From NCBI RefSeq assembly GCF_001011155.1, contig NZ_CP011479.1, positions 2,312,501-2,376,500 of the forward strand: DNA of 64,000 nucleotides, read 5' to 3'. Position 1 is the stretch's first letter, and every line of letters begins with the position of its first letter. The position numbers and the translations under genes were made by a program. This DNA is from Hoeflea sp. IMCC20628. Its GTDB lineage: Bacteria > Pseudomonadota > Alphaproteobacteria > Rhizobiales > Rhizobiaceae. The notes under the pieces were generated by a model. It was not told the origin of the DNA and searched no databases. It saw nothing but the letters and a program-made list of their open reading frames with translations. Below, piece after piece: positions 27,497 through 35,377 of this stretch.

Positions 27497-28156
27497 TCAG
27501 GCCAGAAGCGGCCCCTTCTGGTCCATATAGGTCGGATCAAACTGTGCAAAAACAGCCAGCCGATCATAATCGTCGAAAGTGACGAAGCCTTCGCGAAATG
27601 TCACCATTCCAGCTTCGCGCAACTGGCGCAGGACCCGGTTGACGTGCACCGCACTGAGGCCCAGCGCGTCGGCCAGATGGTATTGCGTCAGCGGACAGGC
27701 GTAGCCTGCCTTGCTGCCCAGTCCGACCAGCGAAAGCCTGCGGCCAAGCTCCAGCAGGAAATGCGTCATGCGTTCGGCCGAGTTGCGGCGCCCCAGATTC
27801 ACCAGATGCTCCACCACCATCGCCTCGTCCCTTGAGGCGGCCCAAAGGACGGCAGCAGCCAGCCGGGGCGTTCGCGCAAACGCATCAAGAAGGTCAGACG
27901 CCAGAACTTCCGTCACCTCAATGTCGCTGACGGGCTCGATGCTGTGATCGGATACGTGCAGCAATACGCTGCGCAGCCCGAGGAAATCGCCCGGGATCTG
28001 AAAATCGACGATCTGTCGTTGCCCGTCCTGCAGGAGCTTGTAGGAGCAGGCCCACCCCGAGGCGAGAATATAGGCAGCCTGATCCGATTGCCCCTGATGG
28101 ACAAGATCGCGGCCGGCGACGAACGTGCGGCGGCGCTCGTGCAGCGTATCCAGCAC
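27497..28156 (-). CDS. Crp/Fnr-family transcriptional regulator (start uncertain)
   Basis: A 219-residue reading from a GTG: a cNMP-binding-like beta-barrel (RDLVHQGQSDQAAYILASGW, then VDFQIPGDFLGLRSVL), a dimerisation helix, and a C-terminal winged helix with LTQYHLADALGLSAVHVNRV and LRQLREAGMV. No FNR-type cysteine cluster is seen, so this is not an iron-sulfur oxygen sensor of the FNR type. The same frame stays open upstream for about 40 codons and encodes family-like sequence (LTIEDTPLVRKLGAF), but it contains no ATG, GTG or TTG before a stop. The true start may be CTG, or a frameshift may lie there. It is divergent from the small gene at 28378. Confidence 0.85.
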   Translation of the reverse strand: MLDTLHERRRTFVAGRDLVHQGQSDQAAYILASGWACSYKLLQDGQRQIVDFQIPGDFLGLRSVLLHVSDHSIEPVSDIEVTEVLASDLLDAFARTPRLAAAVLWAASRDEAMVVEHLVNLGRRNSAERMTHFLLELGRRLSLVGLGSKAGYACPLTQYHLADALGLSAVHVNRVLRQLREAGMVTFREGFVTFDDYDRLAVFAQFDPTYMDQKGPLLA

Positions 28157-28377
28157 GGAAAGTTCGGTCTCCGACAGCGCTACGAAAGCGCCAAGCTTGC
28201 GGACAAGTGGAGTATCTTCGATCGTCAGCCCCTTTTTCTGGAACCCGGCGAACTCCTCGACAAGGAGATCTCACTGGAAACTGATGTCTATCAGCTCAAC
28301 CCATCAAATTCTATGGAAGTTTGGCCTCAACACGCACACCATCCCCAGCGGCGCACGCGCCGGAAAGGAATCGCCTT

Positions 28378-28614
28378 ATGACAGACGACCAAACGCAATC
28401 AGGAATGGCCGCACTTTCAATTTGCGAGGCCCTGCTTCTTGCACTCAATGACGCAAAAATCTTGCCCGAGGATGAGATTATCGGCGTTTTGGGGGATGCA
28501 GCATCCGCACATGAGAGTGCTGGAGGCTCGGATGCCGATGTCGAAATGAACAAGGGCGCTGCCGCGCTTATCCGGAAGATCATCGCTGGCGGAAATTCGG
28601 TCCGGAGACGATAG
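28378..28614 (+). CDS. Small hypothetical protein
   Basis: A 78-residue soluble protein starting at ATG 28378, with GGAAAGGA about 8 nt upstream. The sequence suggests helices (MAALSICEALLLALNDAKIL, then EIIGVLGDAASAHESAGG) and ends with a basic tail. No family was named. It is transcribed away from the Crp-family regulator, about 220 bp from it, so regulation by that protein is possible. Confidence 0.6.
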   Translation: MTDDQTQSGMAALSICEALLLALNDAKILPEDEIIGVLGDAASAHESAGGSDADVEMNKGAAALIRKIIAGGNSVRRR

Positions 28615-28980
28615 AATTGGCCGGGCTGTCAGCAGCGATCTGTCTGTATGGTTGGTACCTGCCGGAGATGACATTTCGGCAGAGGCCATAGTCTGTGCTG
28701 GCGCATCGTGAGCCCATCCATCAACAATGACGGACCCTCATCCTAACCTGCATCAGTCCGGAGTGTTTTTGGACGTGGTAGTTCCCTAATCTGAATAACA
28801 TGACAGATTCAGTATCAACATGCCTGTCAATTCATTCCCGCGGAAACGCCGCGGGCAATCGAACTGCTACGGCAGACTGACCGCGCCCGACAGCAACAGC
28901 TGCACTCATGGGCCTTTTGCAGGTGCTTCCAACCCATGGTCGTCACCCGCAAAACAATAAAATTAGAAAGATACCCATAT
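28615..28980. other. Intergenic region upstream of the betaine-type ABC operon
   Basis: 366 bp with no gene. The inverted repeat CTGAAT-N10-ATTCAG at 28791-28812 is a possible operator for the downstream transporter operon. No clear -35/-10 pair was found. Confidence 0.4.
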
Positions 28981-29952
28981 ATGAAACGCATTCTTTTCGC
29001 TGCTGCAGTGGCAGCACTCGCGTCCCCTACAGCGGCTTTGGCACAGGAAAACTGCGGCGAAGTCACGATCACCCAGATGAACTGGGATTCAGCCGCCATC
29101 GTGACAGCGGTCTCGAAATTCCTGATGGAACAGGGCTATGGCTGTGACGTGACGGCGGTCCCGTCCGACACCACGCCGGCCATGACTTCGCTGTCTGAAA
29201 ACAACGAGCCAGACATTGTAACCGAGCTGTGGGAAAATTCCGCTGGCGATGCTTACAAGAAGTTGAAGGCTGACGGCAAAATCGTCGAGCTCGGCAACGT
29301 CCTTGATCCCGGCGGCGTCGAGGGCTGGTGGCTGCCGACCTATCTGGTCGAGGAGCATCCAGAACTTGCGACAATCGATGGCGTGATGGCCAATCCTGAA
29401 CTCGTCGGCGGCATGTTCAACAACTGCCCCGATGGCTGGGGCTGCCGCATTGTCAACGACAATTTGATCCGTGCCTACGATCTGGAAGGCAAGGGCTTCG
29501 AGATCTTCAATCATGGTTCCGGCGAAACGCTGGCAACCTCGATGGCTGCTGCCTTTGAGAGCAAGGAAGCTTGGTTCGGCTATTATTGGGGCCCAACGAC
29601 GCCGCTCGGCAAGTTCGACATGACCAGCATTGATATGGGTGAATACAACGAGGAAGCGTTTCTGGCTAGCCAGAACGCCGATGCGCCCGACCCCAAGCCA
29701 TCCGCATTTCCGGCAGCGTCTGTGCTGACGATTGTGACCAAGGACTTCATGGCATCCCATCCTGATATCGCCAAGCTGATGAGCAACGTGACTTTCCAGA
29801 CGGATACGATGAGCCAGTTGCTGGCCTGGAAGGAAGAGAAAAACGCATCCAATGAGGAAGCGGCTGTGTATTTCCTCAAGAACAATCCGGATGCGTGGAG
29901 CGGCTGGATCAATGATTCCGCCAAGGAAAAACTGGCCGTACTGCTGAAGTAA
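28981..29952 (+). CDS. proX: Glycine betaine/quaternary amine ABC transporter, substrate-binding protein
   Basis: A 323-residue periplasmic binding protein with a signal peptide (MKRILFAAAVAALASPTAAL, cleavage after ALA near residue 21) and an OpuAC-type domain. Aromatic residues suited to cation-pi binding of trimethylammonium groups occur in QMNWDSAA, VEGWWLPTYL and FGYYWGPTTPLG. The exact ligand (betaine, proline betaine, choline or another) cannot be told from sequence. The ATG at 28981 places the signal at the N terminus; an upstream in-frame start adds 15 residues. It is first in an X-W-V operon, and hairpins after it may favour its higher expression. Confidence 0.88.
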   Translation: MKRILFAAAVAALASPTAALAQENCGEVTITQMNWDSAAIVTAVSKFLMEQGYGCDVTAVPSDTTPAMTSLSENNEPDIVTELWENSAGDAYKKLKADGKIVELGNVLDPGGVEGWWLPTYLVEEHPELATIDGVMANPELVGGMFNNCPDGWGCRIVNDNLIRAYDLEGKGFEIFNHGSGETLATSMAAAFESKEAWFGYYWGPTTPLGKFDMTSIDMGEYNEEAFLASQNADAPDPKPSAFPAASVLTIVTKDFMASHPDIAKLMSNVTFQTDTMSQLLAWKEEKNASNEEAAVYFLKNNPDAWSGWINDSAKEKLAVLLK

Positions 29953-29960
29953 CGGGTTCC

Positions 29961-30088
29961 GGCTGGCACGTCTCGTGCCAGCCTTCGCCTGAATGATTTG
30001 CCAACAGAGAGGGCCAGGCTGACATCAGCCGGCCCTTTCATTGATCAATAAAATTGAAAACGGTGGCCCGCTATGGGGCCACTGTTTT
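29961..30088 (+). promoter_or_regulatory. Three consecutive hairpins in the proX-proW spacer
   Basis: GGCTGGCACG/CGTGCCAGCC (29961-29983, 10 bp), AGGGCC plus GGCTG with their complements (30010-30036, 11 bp with one bulge) and GTGGCCC/GGGCCAC (30063-30082) followed by TGTTTT. Such spacers usually stabilise or partly terminate the binding-protein mRNA so that it exceeds the permease mRNA. Confidence 0.65.
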
Positions 30089-30107
30089 ATGTCCGGATGA
30101 GGGATGA

Positions 30108-31145
30108 ATGGCGACTTACGATTTCGTTTTCAACGCGCTGGGACTGCGCAACTGGTGCGGCGACAGCGGTGATGATGCCGGCGGCATGACCTCCATGGCG
30201 CAACTGCTGGCCGAGACTTCGGGCAACGAGGGTGTCGTATCGCCATGGGAAACACCATTTCCTTCCATGGACGCACTGCATGAAGCATGCACCTCGTTTC
30301 CGCGATCGCGCGAACTGACCAGCGGCCTGGAAGAAGGCTTTCTTTCGGTCAAGGACAGTCTGAAAATGGTTGTCGACCCGCTGACCCAGCCCCTGAGCTG
30401 GGCGCTGAATGAATCGCTTTGGGTGATGCAATCGGTGCCATGGTTCATCATGATCCCGCTGTTGATGCTGATTTCCTGGGTGGTCGGCCGGCAGCTGAAA
30501 CTGGTCGCGCTGGTCGCCATCTGTTTCGGGTTCCTCGGCTTTGTTGATTATTATGTCTACACAATGCAGACGCTGGCGATCATCTTCGTCTGTGCGTTGA
30601 CCTGCGTGTTGCTGGGGGTTCCCATCGGGATTGCGATGTCGCGCAGCGACCGCGTCCAGCGCGTCATGATCCCGATTCTGGACATGCTCCAGACCCTGCC
30701 GCCTTTTGTCTATCTGATCCCGTTGATCTTCCTGTTCTCGGTCACCGAGCCGAAGCTCTATGGCATCGCCATCATTCTCTACGCCATCGTGCCTGTGGTC
30801 AGGCTGACTGATCTCGGCATCAGGCTGGTAGACCCGGACGTGATCGAAGCGGCAGACGCCTTTGGCATGACCAAGCAGCAAAAACTGTTCAACGTGCAAA
30901 TCCCGCTGGCGCTTCCCAACATCATGGCCGGCGTCAACCAGACCATCATGATGAGCCTGGCAATGGTGGTGATCGCATCGCTGGTGTCGGCCCCTGGTCT
31001 GGGTGTGCTGGTGCTGCGCGGCATCCGGTCGCTGGAGCTTGGCGTCGGCCTGCTCTCGGGTCTTGGCATTGTGCTTCTGGCGATCATTCTCGATCGCGTC
31101 ACCAAGGCGGCACTGGCCCGCATCAATGTAAGTCAGTCGAGATAG
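30108..31145 (+). CDS. proW: Glycine betaine-type ABC transporter, permease
   Basis: A 345-residue inner-membrane permease. The N-terminal ~105 residues are hydrophilic, as in ProW proteins, followed by about six or seven membrane segments. The cytoplasmic coupling motif reads EAADAFGMTKQQKLFNVQIP, with the conserved permease Glu-Ala-Ala and Gly. GAGGGATGA precedes the ATG. It follows the three-hairpin spacer after proX and is 12 bp before proV. Confidence 0.9.
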   Translation: MATYDFVFNALGLRNWCGDSGDDAGGMTSMAQLLAETSGNEGVVSPWETPFPSMDALHEACTSFPRSRELTSGLEEGFLSVKDSLKMVVDPLTQPLSWALNESLWVMQSVPWFIMIPLLMLISWVVGRQLKLVALVAICFGFLGFVDYYVYTMQTLAIIFVCALTCVLLGVPIGIAMSRSDRVQRVMIPILDMLQTLPPFVYLIPLIFLFSVTEPKLYGIAIILYAIVPVVRLTDLGIRLVDPDVIEAADAFGMTKQQKLFNVQIPLALPNIMAGVNQTIMMSLAMVVIASLVSAPGLGVLVLRGIRSLELGVGLLSGLGIVLLAIILDRVTKAALARINVSQSR

Positions 31146-31157
31146 GCGGTCACAGAT

Positions 31158-32225
31158 ATGAACGATATAGAAATCAAGATCTCGATCCGCAATCTCTACA
31201 AGATTTTCGGAGACAATCCCGAAGCGGCTCTGCAAATGGTCAATGACGGCATGAGCAAGACGGAACTGCTCGAAAAACACAATCATGTGCTAGGCCTCAA
31301 CGACATCAATGTCGATATGCGCGCCGGGGCAACGACCGTCATCATGGGGCTGTCCGGCTCGGGCAAATCGACGCTCATCCGGCATCTCAACCGGCTCATC
31401 GAGCCGACAGCGGGCGAGGTGTGGGTCGCAGGCGAGAACATCATGGAGTATGGCGAAAGCCAATTGCGGCATCTGCGTCAGCACAAGATGTCCATGGTTT
31501 TCCAGAAATTCGCGCTGTTGCCGCACCGCACGGTGTTGCAAAATGCCGGCCTGGCGCCTTCCATCGAAGGGCAGAGCGAACGCAAATACGCCGATGAGGC
31601 GCGCAAATGGCTCGACCGTGTCGGACTGCAGGGACAAGCCGACCAGTATCCTCATCAGCTCTCGGGCGGAATGCAGCAGCGGGTGGGCATTGCGCGCGCG
31701 CTGACCAGCAATTCGGACATCATGCTGATGGATGAGGCGTTTTCAGCACTTGACCCGCTGATCCGCACCGACATGCAGAATCTGTTGAACGATTTGCAGG
31801 CCGAGCTGCAGAAGACCGTGGTGTTCATCACCCACGATCTGGACGAGGCACTGAAACTGGCGGACCACCTGGTCATCCTCAAGGACGGCTTTGTTGTCCA
31901 ACAGGGCGAACCGCAGCACATTTTGCTGCATCCGGCCGATCCCTACATCGAGGATTTCGTCAGCGACATCAACCGCGCGCGGGTGCTGCGGGTCCGTTCC
32001 GTCATGCTCGCGACACCACACGCGCCGGGCGAACGAGCGGGCGAGATCGATCATGACGACACGCTGGAATCCGTGATTGCACGGTCCGAAGGCGACACCG
32101 CCCTGAGCTATCGCGTGATGAAGAACGGCAAGCCGGTTGGTGTCCTGGACATGCGTAAGCTGGTCCGCGCACTGGTGCCGTCAGAACAATCTGACACTCC
32201 GGAGAGTGCTCGACTTAGCGGTTGA
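31158..32225 (+). CDS. proV: Glycine betaine-type ABC transporter, ATP-binding protein
   Basis: A 355-residue ATPase: Walker A GLSGSGKST, Q-loop MVFQKFALLPHRT, signature LSGGMQQRVGIARAL, Walker B DIMLMDEAFSALDP and H-loop FITHDLDEAL. The N-terminal extension (NLYKIFGDNPEAALQMVNDG) is typical of ProV/OpuAA. The C-terminal ~80 residues are short for a tandem CBS osmosensor, so at most a partial CBS module (RVMKNGKPVGVLDMRKLVRA) is present. It is last in the operon. Confidence 0.92.
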   Translation: MNDIEIKISIRNLYKIFGDNPEAALQMVNDGMSKTELLEKHNHVLGLNDINVDMRAGATTVIMGLSGSGKSTLIRHLNRLIEPTAGEVWVAGENIMEYGESQLRHLRQHKMSMVFQKFALLPHRTVLQNAGLAPSIEGQSERKYADEARKWLDRVGLQGQADQYPHQLSGGMQQRVGIARALTSNSDIMLMDEAFSALDPLIRTDMQNLLNDLQAELQKTVVFITHDLDEALKLADHLVILKDGFVVQQGEPQHILLHPADPYIEDFVSDINRARVLRVRSVMLATPHAPGERAGEIDHDDTLESVIARSEGDTALSYRVMKNGKPVGVLDMRKLVRALVPSEQSDTPESARLSG

Positions 32226-32743
32226 CCGGGCAGCCCGCTTGCGGGAAAGCCCATTGCCCGGAGATTTTCGGGCGGGAGTTGAATTGGCATGACCGAATTC
32301 GACGCATGGCCGCAATGAAAGTGAATGTCGCAGCGACCCAGCTTTCCTTTCTGAAAACACTTGCAGTCCACGGCGCATGAGCTCAGGCGCGCTAACGCCT
32401 GAGCAAGTAGTTCGCTGACGGCGCATCATCTCGCGCTCATTGAGAGAGCTTGCGCCTGCCAGGCAAGGTCAAGGGCGTCCATGTCGCCATCACTGCTAAG
32501 CACGGGGAAAAAGAAGCTCCAGGACCGAATGGTCCTCAACAGCCGTGCGAGACAAGGCTTTAGAAAGACCGTCCGCACAATCAGAACTATCTGCAGATCC
32601 ATGACCTCACACTGCGCATCGACGCGATCGACCTTATCGAATGGTAGAAGAAACAAAACCGCAATTATCTTTGTGGCGTCCTTGAAACCTCAGCAATGCA
32701 GCTGCGCATTGTATCGCGCTACCAGCAGCCCCACCTTAACAAC
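32226..32743. other. Intergenic region, possibly holding gene remnants
   Basis: 518 bp between proV and the thioesterase gene without an acceptable complete gene. Near the right side a short open stretch reads NYLQIHDLTLRIDAIDLIEW before a stop (about 32580-32646) and is protein-like, with a further fragment LPGKVKGVHVAITAKHGEK upstream in another frame. These may be relics of a decayed gene; no family was recognised. Confidence 0.35.
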
Positions 32744-33148
32744 ATGACCACATCAGCGGCGCCAACATTCGAGCATCAAATAGCGATCACACCGGGCGAT
32801 ATCGACGGCATGGGGCATGTTAACAATGCTGTGTATCTTCGATGGGTGCAGGAGGCCGTTGTCGGATATTGGCAACACATCTCCCCCCTTGATGCTCAGG
32901 AGGAACTTCTCTGGGTGGCTCTCAAACATGAGATCGTCTATCGAATGCCGCTATATCTAAATGATCAAGTGTATGCCCTGGTCACGGCGACTGGAACGCG
33001 CGGGTCTCGGGCGTCATTTTCAACAGACTTCCGGCGCGGTGAAGATGTGGTCGCCGAAGTGCGCAGTTCGTGGTGTTGTGTCAATGCGATTACCCGACGA
33101 CCACAAAGGATCGCTCACGACATTGCTCGACGGTTTTTGCCAAGCTGA
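32744..33148 (+). CDS. Acyl-CoA thioesterase, 4HBT hotdog family
   Basis: A 134-residue single hotdog domain of the 4-hydroxybenzoyl-CoA thioesterase/YbgC type, which hydrolyses acyl-CoA thioesters. The active-site region is GDIDGMGHVNNAVYLRWVQE, followed by the family pattern FEHQIAI...IVYRMPLYLNDQVY. The conserved Asp-x-x-Gly-His-Val-Asn core is intact. The ATG at 32744 puts the first beta strand at the usual place. The substrate is unknown. It is isolated downstream of the pro operon. Confidence 0.85.
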   Translation: MTTSAAPTFEHQIAITPGDIDGMGHVNNAVYLRWVQEAVVGYWQHISPLDAQEELLWVALKHEIVYRMPLYLNDQVYALVTATGTRGSRASFSTDFRRGEDVVAEVRSSWCCVNAITRRPQRIAHDIARRFLPS

Positions 33149-33387
33149 ACTGTTTCGTCCGTATTGATAATGATGGAGCTACTGCACGCGAACTTTCCCC
33201 TACCAGGTTTTGGGTTATTTCCAGGCAGAAGCGATTTGCCCTGGCAGGGCAGAGCTTGTGCAGGATGCTCGCCAAGAATGGTCGCAGCAGGCTGACAGTT
33301 TCGCTGGCCCATCTCAGATTTCGACAGCTTCAGAGATCGTCAATGCCAAGGGGAGCAGGTTCACAACAACCTCCCGTCTGGCAGACC

Positions 33388-34197
33388 TCACTCGGCGATC
33401 AGCAATTCGACGCCGCGGCGTTCGAATTCCTTGGCGTCTGAATCGGATATTCCGTCATCGGTAATGAAGGAATTTACCAGTTCGAGCGCGCCGAGACGGG
33501 TGAACGAAGTGCGGTTGATCTTGGTCGAATCCGCCACGAGATAGATGTGGCTTGCCGCCTTGATCATGGCTTCTTTCAACTGAAGATCAGCGAAACTCGG
33601 ATAGGTCAGACCCGCGTCCAGCGCCACGCCGGCCGTTGCAAGAAACAGTTTTCCGGCAAAAATGCCGCGAAAATACTCAACCGATTTGTCACCGGACAGC
33701 GACAGGGTCGGCGCTTTGAACTGCCCGCCGGGCATATGCACGGCGAAGCCCGGAACTGTTCCAAGGATAACTGCGATGTTGAGCGCATTGGTGATGACGG
33801 TAAGGTTCTTGCGCGTGCCGAGGCGTGTGGCAATCTCGGTCGTTGTCGTGCCTGCATCAAGGATCAGGGTTTCGCCATCAGCAACAAGGCTGGCGCCATA
33901 CGCGCCAATCTTGCGTTTCTTGTCCATATTGACCTGATGGTGAAGAACAAAACCCGGCATCTGTCCGCGCATGGCGTTGAGAAAGGCGCCGCCATGTTCG
34001 CGGGTAATGTGGCCTTCCTTTTCCAGACGTTCGAGATCCTGGCGTATGGTGGCTTCCGACACCTGGAAGGCAGCAGACAGATCACGGACGCGGGCAGAAC
34101 CCTCCTCCTCAATCCACTCAAGGATACGGCGACGGCGTGGCTCGGACAGCAGGCCGGCCATGTTTCCGTTGCGTTCGGTATCCGGTTGTTCCTGCAA
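33388..34197 (-). CDS. DeoR/GlpR-family transcriptional regulator (TTG start)
   Basis: A 269-residue repressor-type protein. The N-terminal winged helix (RRRILEWIEEEGSARVRDLS, then QVSEATIRQDLERLEKEG) is followed by a DeoRC sugar-phosphate sensor domain containing LILDAGTTTTEIATRL. The start is a TTG at 34197 with a strong AAGGAG 8 nt upstream; a later ATG lies 12 codons in. It sits at the end of the divergent sugar-uptake arm and is very likely its local regulator. A perfect CATTCG-TTT-CGAATG palindrome lies just upstream (34217-34237), and related sites occur between the divergent operons. Confidence 0.9.
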   Translation of the reverse strand: MQEQPDTERNGNMAGLLSEPRRRRILEWIEEEGSARVRDLSAAFQVSEATIRQDLERLEKEGHITREHGGAFLNAMRGQMPGFVLHHQVNMDKKRKIGAYGASLVADGETLILDAGTTTTEIATRLGTRKNLTVITNALNIAVILGTVPGFAVHMPGGQFKAPTLSLSGDKSVEYFRGIFAGKLFLATAGVALDAGLTYPSFADLQLKEAMIKAASHIYLVADSTKINRTSFTRLGALELVNSFITDDGISDSDAKEFERRGVELLIAE

Positions 34198-34216
34198 GCC
34201 GTAACTCCTTGACCCC

Positions 34217-34237
34217 GGTCATTCGTTTCGAATGACC
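34217..34237. promoter_or_regulatory. 21-bp perfect palindrome upstream of the DeoR-type regulator
   Basis: GGTCATTCG-TTT-CGAATGACC is fully symmetric. Its half-site CATTCG recurs as CATTCGAAAC at 38787-38796 and 38950-38959 in the divergent promoter region, suggesting an operator for the regulator itself. Confidence 0.6.
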
Positions 34238-34309
34238 GCATGACGACCTCACTTAGTTTCAAACACCTGCAAGAGCAACAACTCAGCCAAACTTCGCACA
34301 ATCCGCGCC

Positions 34310-35377
34310 CTACTTGTTCAGGGCAACCTCCTGGGCAAGCGCCACCCTCGCCTGCAGACGGCTTTGCGCTTGGTCGATGACCACGGCTGCAATAATGACA
34401 AGGCCTTTGACGACCATCTGCCAGAACGAGGATACCCCCATCATGACGAGGCCATCGGACAGAATACCGATCACGAAAGCGCCGATGATCGTGCCGGCAA
34501 TCCGTCCGCGCCCCCCGGACATCGACGTTCCGCCCAGAACCGCGGCGGCGATGGCGTTAAGCTCGAAAAACTCACCCGTGGCCGGATGAGCGGCGCGAAG
34601 CTGTGACGCAATGATAAGGCCGACGATCGCAGCCATCAGGCCGGCAAACATGTAGACAAACATCTTTACCCGGTTGACCCGGACGCCGGACAGGGCGGCA
34701 CCCCGCTCATTGCCGCCTGTGGCATAGATCTGCCGTCCAAGCGGCGTCCGGCTGGCAATGTAGGATGCGCCAAGTGCAACCACGATCAGCATCCAGATCA
34801 TCACCGGCAGGCCAAGGAAGTTGCCGGTGCCGATCAGCGGGAACGTGTCCGATCCATATTCAGGATTGCCGTTGAGGTTGGGGAACGTACGTCCGCCCGA
34901 AAAAAGCAGTGCCGCACCACGGGCGACGTAAAGCATGCCGAGCGTGGCTATGAACGGCGCCACATTGAGCCTGGTTATCAAGATGCCGTTGATCCAGCCG
35001 ACGAACACACCGGCGAGGCAGACGATCGCGGCAATCTCAAAAGTGTTGAACTGGATCGACCATCCAAGCCCGACATCGATGCCGTTCAATACCAGCCAGC
35101 CTGCCACCATGCTGGTCAACCCGACCACCGAGCCGACAGAAAGATCAATACCGCCGGTGATGATGACGAAGGTCATCCCGATTGCCAGGAAGGCGTTAAT
35201 CGCCACATGCTTCGATACGAGTATGGCGTTGGCAGTGCTGAGGAAATTCGGCGCCATGACCGAAAAGAACGCCAACACCAGCAGCAGCGCCACGAAAGTG
35301 CGCGCCTTGAGCAACAGCAAAAGCCAATTGGTGTTGGATCCCGATTTCACTGCGACGCTATCACTCTTCACACTCAT
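34310..35377 (-). CDS. Ribose-type sugar ABC transporter, permease
   Basis: A 355-residue RbsC-like inner-membrane permease with about ten hydrophobic segments. Characteristic sequences include FVIITGGIDLSVGSVVGLTS in the first third and FFELNAIAAAVLGGTSMSGG near the C terminus. The start ATG overlaps the stop of the ATPase gene by 4 bp (ATGA), so the two are translationally coupled. It carries the sugar delivered by the binding protein encoded at 37721. The regulator gene follows 112 bp downstream. Family assignment is certain; the sugar is not. Confidence 0.92.
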   Translation of the reverse strand: MSVKSDSVAVKSGSNTNWLLLLLKARTFVALLLVLAFFSVMAPNFLSTANAILVSKHVAINAFLAIGMTFVIITGGIDLSVGSVVGLTSMVAGWLVLNGIDVGLGWSIQFNTFEIAAIVCLAGVFVGWINGILITRLNVAPFIATLGMLYVARGAALLFSGGRTFPNLNGNPEYGSDTFPLIGTGNFLGLPVMIWMLIVVALGASYIASRTPLGRQIYATGGNERGAALSGVRVNRVKMFVYMFAGLMAAIVGLIIASQLRAAHPATGEFFELNAIAAAVLGGTSMSGGRGRIAGTIIGAFVIGILSDGLVMMGVSSFWQMVVKGLVIIAAVVIDQAQSRLQARVALAQEVALNK

